A model generated the notes under the pieces. That model worked only from the letters and a program-made list of their open reading frames with translations, made no database searches and was not told the origin of the DNA. Positions 1 through 9,686 of a stretch of 64,000 nucleotides of DNA are shown piece after piece. Source of the DNA: Ochrobactrum sp. Q0168 (GTDB lineage Bacteria > Pseudomonadota > Alphaproteobacteria > Rhizobiales > Rhizobiaceae); the NCBI RefSeq assembly GCF_016427605.1, contig NZ_JAELXQ010000018.1:1-64000 (forward strand), written 5' to 3'. The translations under genes were made by a program, and so were the position numbers. Position 1 is the stretch's first letter; each line of letters starts with the position of its first letter.

Positions 1-545
<545 letters not shown>

Positions 546-603
546 GTTAACGTAGCTCCGGCTCTCAGCCTGTCCTTATTTGCTCAGGGTTTATAGGATG
601 AAC

Positions 604-627
604 AATGCAAAGATGATACTTTGCATT
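604..627. terminator. Hairpin between convergent thiolase and marR genes
   Basis: AATGCAAAG and CTTTGCATT form a perfect 9-bp stem with a 6-base loop. It lies between the stops of two convergent genes, so it may end transcription from both sides. There is no clear T tract, so the call is weak. Confidence 0.35.
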
Positions 628-651
628 ATATAGTTATATCATCCCGAAAAT

Positions 652-1077
652 TCACCTATTTAATATTTTTTTGAGGCTTCGCTGGAACGAATCCATATCT
701 TTCCCTATCAATTCAGAAAGTTCACTCTGAAATGCATTGGCTATTGGAGTAATCTGCTTAACCATTTCCCGCCCTTCTTCAGTCAAAGAAAGACATACAA
801 GCCGTCGATCATCTGGATTGAGCACTTTTGCGACCAATCCAATGTCCTCCAGGCGACTGGCGGCCCGGCTTGCCTTCGATTTATCCATATCGATTCGAAA
901 GTGGATATCACGAATACTAACTTCATCCTGTTGTGAAAGATGCGCGAGCACCCGCCATTCAGTGGGCGCTAAGCCAAAGGTCTTTTCATATAGAACGGCG
1001 AAGTCCCTGCTGATCCGAGCTGCCGCTGCCGAAATCTGGTAAGGCAAAAATGCATCCAAATCAAACTCTTCCGACAT
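652..1077 (-). CDS. MarR-family transcriptional regulator
   Basis: This 141-residue protein is a small winged-helix repressor of the MarR family. After an N-terminal dimerisation helix it shows the typical LAPTEWRVLAHL helix. The recognition segment is DMDKSKASRAASRL, followed by the wing at DRRLVCLSLTEEG. A longer frame begins at 1137, but the ATG at 1077 is preceded by GAGGTGG at good spacing and starts the usual MSEEF-type N-terminus, so I use it. The gene is divergent from the homogentisate operon and probably controls it through the large inverted repeat in between. In other bacteria hmg genes are often controlled by IclR-type HmgR, so a MarR here would be a different solution. The ligand is unknown. 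Confidence 0.88.
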   Translation of the reverse strand: MSEEFDLDAFLPYQISAAAARISRDFAVLYEKTFGLAPTEWRVLAHLSQQDEVSIRDIHFRIDMDKSKASRAASRLEDIGLVAKVLNPDDRRLVCLSLTEEGREMVKQITPIANAFQSELSELIGKDMDSFQRSLKKILNR

Positions 1078-1380
1078 GTGTACCACCTCGCATAAATCGT
1101 TGCACATGACATAATATGGGTGTCGCTCAGTTTGCAAGCGACATGCCTCACCGATACCGAATTTTTATTTTTGAAGTAATCAATATAATACTAATTATCG
1201 CTTTTTCCTATAAACTTAAATAGAGTTGAATATAGATTCAGAATTACTTAGGGGATTGCGTTAATTGTCTTTTGGAAGCAATTACTACATAAAAATTTGT
1301 CATATATTCTCCTTGAGGCCAATTCCTCGATGAGAGGCAACCGTAAGAAATCCCATTAGGGTCGAACCACCGTTTGGGCA

Positions 1381-1429
1381 CATTAAACGTATTTCATATC
1401 ATTGCAAATGATATGAAATACGTTTAATG
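1381..1429. promoter_or_regulatory. Perfect 23-bp inverted repeat upstream of the homogentisate operon
   Basis: Bases 1381-1403 and 1407-1429 are exact reverse complements separated by GCA. The centre reads ATATCATTGCAAATGATAT, a size usual for a MarR operator, and the arms extend well beyond it. It sits in the 473-base region between the marR start (1077) and the transporter start (1551). The rest of that region is AT-rich and I see nothing else definite in it. An operator is the likely role. A transcript through it would form a strong hairpin 122 bases before the first start codon, so attenuation is an alternative. Confidence 0.6.
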
Positions 1430-1550
1430 AAAGCTCGATTGGAGGAGTCATCAGACTCTGCCCGAGGGATCAGAAGCTTCTAAACACGGCCCGTTGAAAA
1501 GCTGAAAGGTGCCCCGGGCGCAAGCTTTACATTTTTGGGAGGTAAGAAAG

Positions 1551-2876
1551 ATGAGCGAAGTCGCTAATCGAAATGTGACGATGTCATCCAGCAAGCTCGA
1601 CGCTATGGGAATTCGGTCCAATGCTCGAACCATAAGAGGCGCAATTGTCGGGACGGTCGTAGAATATTACGACTTTGGCATTTACGGCTTCATGGCAGCC
1701 TATATTGCGAGCTTGTTTTTCGTGCAAGGCGACGATAATGCCGCGATGCTGGGCACCTTCGCAACCTTTGCAGTTGCCTTCTTCCTGCGCATACCGGGGG
1801 GAATTATCTTCGGTCATATTGGCGACCGATATGGGCGAAAAAAAGCCCTCACATGGACTATCATTCTGATGGCCGCGGCTACAACGCTCATGGGATTGCT
1901 TCCAACCTATGAGACGCTTGGGCTATGGGCCACATTGATCCTGGTCCTGGCTCGTTGCCTTCAAGGTTTTGCGGCAGGTGGGGAGCTTGCCGGCGCGAAT
2001 GCTTTCGTCTCTGAAACTGCTCCTCGGGAATGGCGCGCGACCCAAACATCGATGGTCAACACCGGAACTTATCTTGGTTCTTTGGTGGCATCGATGGTGG
2101 CCTTGACCATCTCATCGTTGGTTCCAACTGAAGTTGTCCATGCATGGGTGTGGCGTTTGCCCTTCATTCTCAGCATTTTCATCGGCGGCATTGGAATCTG
2201 GATCCGGAATCATCTCCACGAAACTCCGCAGTTCGAGAAAATCCGCAACAAGGGTGATACAAAGAAAATTCCAGTCATCGAATTATTGAAGCATTCCTGG
2301 AAAGATATCGTCAAGATCGTGCTGCTGGGAGCGCAGATAACCGGTGGCTATTACATTTCGTCCGTTTACGTTGCTTCGTATCTTCAGACTGTTGGACATC
2401 ATTCTCCTGCCGTAGCGTTCTTTTCGACCTCCATCGCACTTATTGTCGGTGTCATAATTCTTCCTCTTGCAGGTTATTTCGCCGATCGTTTTGGACGGAA
2501 GACCGTCTTGTTCACCGGCAGCATATTGGGCATCGTCCTGGGCTATCCCATGTTCGCCCTCATGTCGGGACCAGCCTGGCAAGCCTGTCTCGGACAGACT
2601 GTTCTTTTCGGCACTGTTTCGATCGTAAACGGCGCGTCCTATGTCACCTATGTGGAAATGCTGAAGTCATCTGTCCGCTACAGCGGTCTGGCGCTCGGAA
2701 ACAATATGACGAACATGATTCTCGGTGGGACCTCACCATTTATCGCCACTTGGCTCATTCAGGCCACTGGTAGCCCGATGGCACCGGCAGCTTACTTCGT
2801 AGTTTGCGCGTTGATAACCTTCCTCGCGACGCTCAGCATCCGCGAAACCAAAGGCATTGACCTCGGTAGCATCTGA
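1551..2876 (+). CDS. MFS transporter, metabolite:H+ symporter type
   Basis: This is a 441-residue inner-membrane permease of the major facilitator superfamily. The segment GTVVEYYDFGIYGFMA in helix 1 and the loop GDRYGRKKAL between helices 2 and 3 are typical of the metabolite:H+ symporter subgroup that imports organic acids. About twelve hydrophobic segments are visible. The ATG at 1551 follows GGGAGG at 1538-1543, which decides the start over an upstream in-frame codon at 1509. It is first in line with hmgA, fahA and maiA, so it probably imports an aromatic acid that feeds into homogentisate. The exact substrate cannot be read from the sequence. Confidence 0.88.
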   Translation: MSEVANRNVTMSSSKLDAMGIRSNARTIRGAIVGTVVEYYDFGIYGFMAAYIASLFFVQGDDNAAMLGTFATFAVAFFLRIPGGIIFGHIGDRYGRKKALTWTIILMAAATTLMGLLPTYETLGLWATLILVLARCLQGFAAGGELAGANAFVSETAPREWRATQTSMVNTGTYLGSLVASMVALTISSLVPTEVVHAWVWRLPFILSIFIGGIGIWIRNHLHETPQFEKIRNKGDTKKIPVIELLKHSWKDIVKIVLLGAQITGGYYISSVYVASYLQTVGHHSPAVAFFSTSIALIVGVIILPLAGYFADRFGRKTVLFTGSILGIVLGYPMFALMSGPAWQACLGQTVLFGTVSIVNGASYVTYVEMLKSSVRYSGLALGNNMTNMILGGTSPFIATWLIQATGSPMAPAAYFVVCALITFLATLSIRETKGIDLGSI

Positions 2877-2939
2877 CAGAATGTTTCAACAGTTCTACCC
2901 AATCTCACATCACAAACATAAGTCGGTCAGGAGACATCG

Positions 2940-4304
2940 ATGACAAGTTTCGATTTGCCTAAAGGCATGATCCGTCAAACTGGTACCGTGTCGAGCCATG
3001 ATGGCTATATGCCAGGGTTTGGTAACGACTTCGAAACCGAAGCTCTACCGGGGGCCTTGCCACAAGGGCAGAACTCTCCACAGAACTGTAACTATGGTCT
3101 TTACGCAGAGCAGCTTTCAGGGACAGCGTTTACAGCGCCTCGTGGCCAAAACGAGCGGACATGGTGCTATCGTATACGGCCCTCCGTGAAGCATACTACG
3201 CGCTTTGAGAAGATCGATGTACCTCTGTGGAAATCGGCACCCAATATCCTGCCGGACGTCATCAGTCTCGGCCAATATCGGTGGGACCCAATCCCTCACG
3301 GTGAGGGTGACCTCACATGGGTTACCGGTATGCGCACTGTTACAACAGCAGGCGACGTCAACACCCAGACCGGCATGGCAAGCCATATTTATGTCATCAC
3401 TCAATCAATGAAGGATGAATATTTCTACTCTGCAGATGGCGAATTACTTGTGGTTCCACAAGAGGGACGTTTACGTTTTAGCACCGAGCTCGGCATCATC
3501 GATGTTGAACCTCTGGAGATCGCCGTACTGCCTCGTGGTCTCGTCTATCGTGTCGAAGTGCTGGAAGGACCATGCCGAGGCTTTGTTTGCGAAAATTATG
3601 GCCAGAAGTTCGATCTTCCCAACAGAGGTCCGATCGGCGCCAATTGTCTGGCCAATCCACGCGATTTCAAAACGCCGGTTGCCGCATTCGAAGACCGCGA
3701 GGCACCATCGACCGTGATCATGAAGTGGTGCGGACAGTTCCATCGTACCAGTATTGGCCATAGCCCGCTTGATGTCGTGGCATGGCACGGCAATTACGCT
3801 CCATACAAATACGATCTGAGAACCTATAGCCCTGTTGGGGCGATATTGTTTGACCACCCAGATCCATCAATCTTTACGGTCCTTACTGCGCCTTCGGGGC
3901 TGGAGGGAACAGCCAATATCGATTTCGTATTGTTCCGCGATCGTTGGTCGGTGGCAGAACATACGTTCCGGCCACCCTGGTATCATAAGAATGTCATGTC
4001 GGAACTGATGGGCAACATTTACGGTATCTACGACGCAAAACCGAAGGGTTTTGTTCCTGGTGGTATGTCGCTGCACAATTGCATGTTGCCGCACGGCCCT
4101 GATCGGGGTGCCTATGACAACGCGACCAAACACGAACTCAAGCCGGAAAAGCTCGAAGATACGATGAGTTTCATGTTCGAGACCCGCTTTCCACAACACG
4201 TCAGTGAGTGGGCTGCAAATTCGGCATCCCTCCAAGAGGATTACATCGATTGCTGGGATAGTTTGGAAAAGATGTTTGACGGAACTCCCGGCATTAAAAG
4301 GTGA
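2940..4304 (+). CDS. hmgA: Homogentisate 1,2-dioxygenase
   Basis: The 454-residue enzyme opens the ring of homogentisate with O2 and Fe(II) to give 4-maleylacetoacetate. The N-terminal block [19 protein letters not shown] and the following [20 protein letters not shown] are diagnostic of the family. The iron ligands expected from the human enzyme fall on His349, Glu355 and His385, in [12 protein letters not shown] and MLPHGPD. Length is normal. An AGGAG lies about 8 bases before the ATG. It is followed directly by fahA and maiA, which complete the pathway to fumarate and acetoacetate. No 4-hydroxyphenylpyruvate dioxygenase is in the window, so the step that makes homogentisate must be elsewhere. 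Confidence 0.98.
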   Translation: MTSFDLPKGMIRQTGTVSSHDGYMPGFGNDFETEALPGALPQGQNSPQNCNYGLYAEQLSGTAFTAPRGQNERTWCYRIRPSVKHTTRFEKIDVPLWKSAPNILPDVISLGQYRWDPIPHGEGDLTWVTGMRTVTTAGDVNTQTGMASHIYVITQSMKDEYFYSADGELLVVPQEGRLRFSTELGIIDVEPLEIAVLPRGLVYRVEVLEGPCRGFVCENYGQKFDLPNRGPIGANCLANPRDFKTPVAAFEDREAPSTVIMKWCGQFHRTSIGHSPLDVVAWHGNYAPYKYDLRTYSPVGAILFDHPDPSIFTVLTAPSGLEGTANIDFVLFRDRWSVAEHTFRPPWYHKNVMSELMGNIYGIYDAKPKGFVPGGMSLHNCMLPHGPDRGAYDNATKHELKPEKLEDTMSFMFETRFPQHVSEWAANSASLQEDYIDCWDSLEKMFDGTPGIKR

Positions 4305-4356
4305 GGCTTTCTCATCCAGTTTTCCGGTAATTCCTGACTTTCAAGAGAGAAAAGCA

Positions 4357-5619
4357 ATGCCCCTTCTCCCCTCATGGGTGGTCTCCGCCAACGTACCGGA
4401 CTGCCCTTTCCCGCTCAACAATCTTCCTTACGGAGTCTTCTCCTTTGAAGGCGAAGCTGCGCGGTGTGGCGTCGCTATCGGACGCATGATCCTGGATGCA
4501 ACTGCAGCAGAAAGCGCAGGTCTGATTTTGCTGGAAGGTGGCCCGTTCCTGGACGAACCTTCCTGGAACAAGCTGATGGCAGCGGGTCCGGCAGCGTGGT
4601 CAGCCCTGCGGTTGCGGTTAACCGAACTGCTGGCAGAAGGATCAACTGAACAGGAGGCCGTCGGGCATTTTTTGCGAAACGCCGACAATGCAAGTTTGCA
4701 TATGCCTTTCCGGGTCGCCGAATACACCGATTTTTACGCCAGCCGGAACCATGCGTTCAATGTAGGCAGTATGTTTCGCGGGCCGGAGAATGCTATGCCG
4801 CCCAACTGGTTGCATATACCGATCGGGTATAATGGCCGCGCGTCCTCGGTCGTTGTTTCTGGGACCAATTTCCGCCGCCCCTGGGGGCAGGTTAAGGGTC
4901 CGAATGAAACCGTGCCGCGCTTTGCACCTTCAAGCCGCTTCGACTTCGAGTTGGAAATAGGTGCTATCGTCGGCACCCCTTCCACTTTCGGTGAACCCGT
5001 CAGCGTCGAGGAAGCGGACGCTATGATCTTTGGCTATGTCCTGTTGAACGACTGGTCGGCACGAGACGTACAGGCTTGGGAATATCAACCTCTTGGACCC
5101 TTCCAGGCAAAAGCAACGGCCACCACTATAAGCCCGTGGATCATAACTGCCGCCGCATTGGAGCCGTTCCGAACTTCAACGCCTGCGCGTGAGTTCCCTT
5201 TGCTGCCGTATCTTCATGAGCCGCGGCCAATGTTGTATGACATTGCGCTTGAAGTGAGTTTGACGCCCAATGGTGGAAAAGAAACCACCATCAGTCGAAC
5301 CAATTATGCGGAGATGTATTATTCCGCCGCTCAGCAGCTGGCCCACCACACCACGTCTGGCTGTGCGATGAATACCGGAGACCTGCTCGGCTCAGGAACA
5401 ATCTCCGGCTCGCAAAAGAATAGCCGCGGTTCCTTGCTCGAACTCGCATGGGGAGGCAAAGAGCCAATCCACATTGACGGCAGTGTCCGTACCTTCCTAG
5501 AAGACGGCGATACAGTCACTATTCGTGGTGAAGCGCGAGGGGATGGTTACGTCATCGGCTTCGGCGATTGCTCCGGGCGCGTTCAAGAAGCGCTGCCGCC
5601 AAAGGATGGATTGCGGTGA
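4357..5619 (+). CDS. fahA: Fumarylacetoacetase
   Basis: The 420-residue enzyme hydrolyses 4-fumarylacetoacetate to fumarate and acetoacetate, the last step of homogentisate breakdown. Residues matching the mouse enzyme's site are present: Asp125 in YTDFY, His132 in SRNHAFNVGSMFR, Glu198 and Glu200 in RFDFELE, and Asp232 in NDWSARD. I use the ATG at 4357, which begins the family N-terminus MPLLPSW. The frame runs open back to 4204, but that would overlap hmgA by 100 bases and adds no family sequence. The stop overlaps the start of maiA in GTGA, so the two are translationally coupled. Confidence 0.97.
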   Translation: MPLLPSWVVSANVPDCPFPLNNLPYGVFSFEGEAARCGVAIGRMILDATAAESAGLILLEGGPFLDEPSWNKLMAAGPAAWSALRLRLTELLAEGSTEQEAVGHFLRNADNASLHMPFRVAEYTDFYASRNHAFNVGSMFRGPENAMPPNWLHIPIGYNGRASSVVVSGTNFRRPWGQVKGPNETVPRFAPSSRFDFELEIGAIVGTPSTFGEPVSVEEADAMIFGYVLLNDWSARDVQAWEYQPLGPFQAKATATTISPWIITAAALEPFRTSTPAREFPLLPYLHEPRPMLYDIALEVSLTPNGGKETTISRTNYAEMYYSAAQQLAHHTTSGCAMNTGDLLGSGTISGSQKNSRGSLLELAWGGKEPIHIDGSVRTFLEDGDTVTIRGEARGDGYVIGFGDCSGRVQEALPPKDGLR

Positions 5620-6242
5620 CTCTGCTTTATGATTATTGGCGTTCGTCGGCGAGCTATCGCCTAAGAATTGCCCTCGCCTTGATCGGAGAAGCGTATACTA
5701 GCATCACCGTGAATTTGTTGGAGGGCGAGCAACGCAGCCCGGAAAACTTGGCTCGCAATCCCCAAGGATTGGTGCCCACGCTCGAAATAGACGGGCTCAT
5801 TTTCACACAGTCGCTCGCAATTCTGGAATATCTTGATGAAACACGTCAAGCCGGCTTTTTGCCGGCTTCACCAGTGGGCAAAGCCAGGGTACGTGCGCTT
5901 GCCTATGCGATTGCGATGGAAATTCATCCTGTCTGCAATCTTCATGTTGCCCGCTATGCGGTCTCCGCTTCGGACGGAAGCATCTCAACGGAAGGATGGA
6001 TGCAACATTTCATCGCCCACGGACTGGAGGCTGTCGAACGCATGTTGGACCAGAACGACCGTGGGCATTACTGCCATGGCGATACCGTGACGCTTGCCGA
6101 TATTTGCCTTGTACCGCAAATTTACAACGCTCGGCGTTGGGGTGTTGATATGGAACCGTTCTCAAATATTCGAACGGTTGTTGATCGTTTGGAATCCCTG
6201 CCCGCTTTTGAGGTTGCGCAGCCCGATCGCTGGAAGCCTTGA
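5616..6242 (+). CDS. maiA: Maleylacetoacetate isomerase (zeta-class GST)
   Basis: This 208-residue zeta-class glutathione transferase isomerises maleylacetoacetate to fumarylacetoacetate using glutathione. The N-terminal domain holds YWRSSASYRLRIALAL, the bacterial form of the zeta SSC motif, then NPQGLVPTLE and the SLAILEYLDE glutathione-binding region. The C-terminal helical domain has HPVCNLHV. A GTG at 5616 overlapping the fahA stop is the best start, because upstream codons in frame have no family similarity. It is the last gene of the homogentisate operon and a strong hairpin follows. Confidence 0.95.
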   Translation: MTLLYDYWRSSASYRLRIALALIGEAYTSITVNLLEGEQRSPENLARNPQGLVPTLEIDGLIFTQSLAILEYLDETRQAGFLPASPVGKARVRALAYAIAMEIHPVCNLHVARYAVSASDGSISTEGWMQHFIAHGLEAVERMLDQNDRGHYCHGDTVTLADICLVPQIYNARRWGVDMEPFSNIRTVVDRLESLPAFEVAQPDRWKP

Positions 6243-6258
6243 AAAGCCGCTTATCATA

Positions 6259-6283
6259 GCTGCCGCCCTTACGAGGCGGCAGC
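6259..6283. terminator. GC-rich hairpin between convergent maiA and flavoprotein genes
   Basis: GCTGCCGCC and GGCGGCAGC form a perfect 9-bp stem with a 7-base loop. On the plus strand AGTCTTT follows. The right arm overlaps the last codons of the minus-strand flavoprotein gene. It probably ends both converging transcripts. Confidence 0.55.
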
Positions 6284-7981
6284 AGTCTTTCCGATAATAT
6301 AGCCAAATGTCAGAGCTGGACCGAGCGTAATCCCAGGACCAGGATAAGCCCCCGACATAATGGAGCTTATGTCATTACCGCAGGCGTAAAGACCTGTAAT
6401 GATGCCACCGCTCGCGCTCTTTCCCTCGCCTTTGCCGGTAATTGCCAATCCCATCGTTGTTCCAATGTCGCCAGGGAATATCTCAATGGCGTAGAACGGC
6501 CCGCTCAACGGGCGGAGGCAAGGATTTGGAGTATTCTCAGGATCTCCCAGATAACGTTGATAACTGGTTGAACCTTTCCCAAATTCCGCATCTTCTCCGT
6601 TGAGCGCAGCATTATTGAAAGAACGAACTGTTCGCTCTAACTGGCTGGCGTCGATCCCGCATTGCTGCGCAAGATCTGCAATAGAATTTGCCTTCTTGAG
6701 ATAGCCACTGCGAATGTGCTTACCTATCCGTGCGGGAAAAGCATGAGCAGCGCCGAGCCCATACCGGCGGATTGCCTGTTCATCAGCCATCAACCAGGCC
6801 GAACGCTGTCCTTCCTGCAATAATTTACCAATGAGAGCCTGCACAAAATCATGATAGCTTGTCGCTTCATTGGCAAATCGCTTGCCGTCGTGACCTACCG
6901 CGATAACACCGGGTTTGGCCCGGTCAAGAAACAGATGTGGAAATGGTCGCAATGTACCGTCTGGATTGCGCAGCAACGATACAGGCGTCCAGAACCCTCC
7001 ATTCGCATTGCTATCAACGAACGCTGCTCCTATTTCTTCTGCGGCTGCAATCCCGCCCCCGGTTCCGGTGGACGGTGACATGGAATAATGGGGAAGCCCG
7101 TGTTTAACATGATCGAATACTTCACGCCGTCGCGCTGTGTCGTGAGGGAAGCCGCCTGCGGCAAGGACGACGCCTCGCTTTGCGGATATTTTCACAAGTC
7201 CCTTGGGTCCCTTAACCTGGGCCCCCATTACGCGACCGTCGGCATCTTGCAATAGCCTGATCAACTCGTGGCCTGTGCAAAGCGGTATGCCGAGAGCGAA
7301 TACGGTTTCCGCCAAGCGACCCGAAACGGCAGCCCCCATGACAAGCCGCGTGTTGCGTTTCCAGCTCAACTGGTCCCGGACATAGCGTAATACCGCACGG
7401 GTCGCATGAATGGCTGACTTTGCAGAACGGGTCAGGTGCAGGAAGTGATAAATATCAGACCTGCCCAGGGGCATTCCGCCAAGGATTGTGAAGTCGGCTA
7501 TCGGAGGACGCATACGATAGAGATTTTTACCCAGTCGGCGGCCATCATAGTCTAAAGCATCAATTGCCCTGCCCCCTTCGGACGCACCTTCTGCATCGGA
7601 ATGATAGTCTGGAGAAGTGGGTCGAGCCGCCATTTTCAGTGCAGTTTCTTCATGGAAGAAACGAATGGCTTCCGGCCCTTGATCGAGAAACGCATCGACC
7701 AGTTCCGCATTGAAGCGATTGCCAGCTTCCTGCTGAATATAATGACGGGCCGCCTCACGGTTATCCTGACGCCCCACGGCCTGCATCAGTGGATTGCAGG
7801 GTACCCATATCGCCCCTCCGGAAACAGCTGTCGATCCGCCGAAGAAATCCGATTTTTCGATAATGACCGGATTCAATCCGCTATGCTTGGCCGAAATAGC
7901 GGCCGCCATCCCTGCTGCACCAGAGCCAACGATCAAAAGATCGCACTCACTCGGCAATTCAGGGACATCAAACGCCTGCAT
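6269..7981 (-). CDS. FAD-dependent dehydrogenase, 3-ketosteroid-delta1-dehydrogenase-like (copy 1)
   Basis: This 570-residue flavoprotein belongs to the fumarate reductase/KstD family, which introduces a double bond next to a ketone. The N-terminus holds the FAD-binding GSGAAGMAAA and GGSTAVSGGAIW. A middle segment reads LPHYSMSPSTGTGGG, and the C-terminus has GNDISSIMSG followed by AYPGPGITLGPA, where KstD carries its catalytic Tyr and Gly. The ATG at 7981 has GAGGAGG in front. A longer frame from 8113 lies inside the upstream SDR and is rejected. The start overlaps the SDR stop by 14 bases, so the two are co-translated. That pairing suggests alcohol to ketone, then ketone to enone. A paralogue lies at 31732. 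The real substrate is unknown and need not be a steroid. Confidence 0.85.
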   Translation of the reverse strand: MQAFDVPELPSECDLLIVGSGAAGMAAAISAKHSGLNPVIIEKSDFFGGSTAVSGGAIWVPCNPLMQAVGRQDNREAARHYIQQEAGNRFNAELVDAFLDQGPEAIRFFHEETALKMAARPTSPDYHSDAEGASEGGRAIDALDYDGRRLGKNLYRMRPPIADFTILGGMPLGRSDIYHFLHLTRSAKSAIHATRAVLRYVRDQLSWKRNTRLVMGAAVSGRLAETVFALGIPLCTGHELIRLLQDADGRVMGAQVKGPKGLVKISAKRGVVLAAGGFPHDTARRREVFDHVKHGLPHYSMSPSTGTGGGIAAAEEIGAAFVDSNANGGFWTPVSLLRNPDGTLRPFPHLFLDRAKPGVIAVGHDGKRFANEATSYHDFVQALIGKLLQEGQRSAWLMADEQAIRRYGLGAAHAFPARIGKHIRSGYLKKANSIADLAQQCGIDASQLERTVRSFNNAALNGEDAEFGKGSTSYQRYLGDPENTPNPCLRPLSGPFYAIEIFPGDIGTTMGLAITGKGEGKSASGGIITGLYACGNDISSIMSGAYPGPGITLGPALTFGYIIGKTAAAS

Positions 7982-8759
7982 GAATAGCCTCCTCTCGCGG
8001 ATAACGGCCCATCGCCCACCCGCCATCAACAGCAAGTATCTGCCCGGTAATGAACCCTGCCTCTTCCGAAGCGAGAAAGCGTACCGCTCGCGCCACATCT
8101 TCCGGTGTGCCAACGCGTCTCAGCGGCGCGCCATCAATCATTTGGTGCCGCCGCCATGTTTCAGTCCGTATACGCTCCGCCGTCAGTGGAGTTTCGATCA
8201 AGCCCGGCGCGACAGCGTTAACGCGAATTCCGTTCGGACCGAAATCATTTGCCATCTGACGTGTGAGCCCGATGACTGCTGCCTTCGATGCAGAATAACC
8301 ACAAGAGTTCTGCGCGCCGATCTGTCCGAAAATTGAAGCCGTGTTGACGATTGCTCCACCACGATTCGTCATCATTCGGGATACCGCCCAGCGTGATAAA
8401 CGGAAGAGACCAAGGACATTGATCTCGAAATAACGCGTGAAGTCGTCATCGGACGTTTCGAGCGCATGAGCGCCTTTCGCAACGCCCGCATTGTTGACAA
8501 GAATATCCAGGCTTAGGCTTGCTTCATCAAGTGCTACCGAAATCTTTCCCGGTAGCGAAGCGTCGGTGACATCGCCCTGCACGGCAAGGACATTTGGATC
8601 TGCCGAGGCCAAAGCCTCTATACCTGTACTCTCTCGGTCAACAACAATAACGCGAGCATTTGCCGCCCGAAGCGCCTCCGCGATAGCTTTACCGATGCCT
8701 TGCCCGGCACCGGTAACAACTGCGGTCTTACCGTCAAGCGTGTTCATCTGAAGACTCAT
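7968..8759 (-). CDS. SDR-family NAD(P)-dependent oxidoreductase
   Basis: The 263-residue protein is a classical short-chain dehydrogenase that probably oxidises a secondary alcohol. It shows TGAGQGIG for the cofactor, NNAG, and the catalytic YSASK preceded by the active serine in NTASIFG. A GGGAGGAAAT ribosome site precedes the ATG at 8759. It overlaps the downstream KstD-like gene. It closely resembles the SDRs at 21880 and 37179, sharing phrases such as GLTRQMA and VAPGLIETP, so the three form a paralogous subgroup in this window. Confidence 0.9.
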   Translation of the reverse strand: MSLQMNTLDGKTAVVTGAGQGIGKAIAEALRAANARVIVVDRESTGIEALASADPNVLAVQGDVTDASLPGKISVALDEASLSLDILVNNAGVAKGAHALETSDDDFTRYFEINVLGLFRLSRWAVSRMMTNRGGAIVNTASIFGQIGAQNSCGYSASKAAVIGLTRQMANDFGPNGIRVNAVAPGLIETPLTAERIRTETWRRHQMIDGAPLRRVGTPEDVARAVRFLASEEAGFITGQILAVDGGWAMGRYPREEAIHAGV

Positions 8760-8815
8760 ATTTCCTCCCTGACTGGGTACCGGCAGACCGCGTACCCACC
8801 GCTCTCGGATGCGGA

Positions 8816-9568
8816 CTAAAAGGCCGCAGTGCCGCCGACGGAACGACCACCATCCACGATTAGAACCTGGCCAGTTACGAACTCGGCAAGCGGGCTTGCG
8901 AAGAACGCTGCTGCATGAGCGATATGTTCAGGCTCGCCGAGTTTGCCAGTCGGCTGCTGAGCGCATAATGCATCAAGTCCGTCGGAACGTTCCCGAAGCA
9001 TGTCCGTCATGATGACCCCAGGTGCAATCGCGTTGACCGTGATCTGCTTCGCCGCAAGCTCCAGCGCCAGCGCCTTCGTGAAACCGGCGACACCGGCCTT
9101 GGAGGCGACATAGTGGGCGTAATTGCGTGCACCAAATGCGGCGCGTGATGCGAGATTAATGATCCGCCCACCTTCCGGCAGGACACGCGAGGCCTGCTGA
9201 CAAAGCGTGAACATCGCCACGAGATTGATTTCATACATCAACCGGAAATCGTCAGCCGTTAGCTTGTCGAAATCGCGCGTGTTAAATATGCCGGCGTTAT
9301 TAACCAAAACCCTGAGGTTTTTGGTTTCATCGATCAAGGACTGAGTCTGTGCTGGATCCGTGATGTCCAGGATGACCGCGCGAGCTTCTCGCCCCTGGTC
9401 CGTGATTTGACGTACGGTTTCTTGGGCGGCCTCCTCAGCCCGATCTGCAACAACGACTGCATAGCCTTCTTCCGCCAGTCGGTGAGCGATGGCGCGACCG
9501 ATGCCGCCGCCAGCACCGGTAATGATAGCAGAAGGCAGAGATTGAGTGGATAAAGATGACTTCGTCAT
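8816..9568 (-). CDS. SDR-family oxidoreductase
   Basis: This 250-residue classical short-chain dehydrogenase has TGAGGGIG, NNAGIF and the catalytic YVASK. It ends with the family's DGGRSVGG tail. The ATG at 9568 follows GGGAGCG. It is 56 bases upstream of the next SDR and in the same direction, so it is probably in one transcript with the KstD-like gene. Its closest relative in the window is the SDR at 37986, which shares the NNAGIF block and a similar FGAxNxxHYxASKA segment. Substrate unknown, probably a hydroxylated ring compound. Confidence 0.88.
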   Translation of the reverse strand: MTKSSLSTQSLPSAIITGAGGGIGRAIAHRLAEEGYAVVVADRAEEAAQETVRQITDQGREARAVILDITDPAQTQSLIDETKNLRVLVNNAGIFNTRDFDKLTADDFRLMYEINLVAMFTLCQQASRVLPEGGRIINLASRAAFGARNYAHYVASKAGVAGFTKALALELAAKQITVNAIAPGVIMTDMLRERSDGLDALCAQQPTGKLGEPEHIAHAAAFFASPLAEFVTGQVLIVDGGRSVGGTAAF

Positions 9569-9686
9569 AGAAGCGCTCCCATCATGAATACTGCTCGTAA
9601 GATTAACAATAGAGGCAATCTGGAAGGGTTTTCATAGGTCAACATCGGCCTCAAACTGAATGACGCTCAACCCTTCCAAACGTGCT

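Noticed and set aside
4204-4356. Longer N-terminus for fumarylacetoacetase
   Set aside because: It would overlap hmgA by 100 bases and adds residues unlike the family. The ATG at 4357 starts the known N-terminus.
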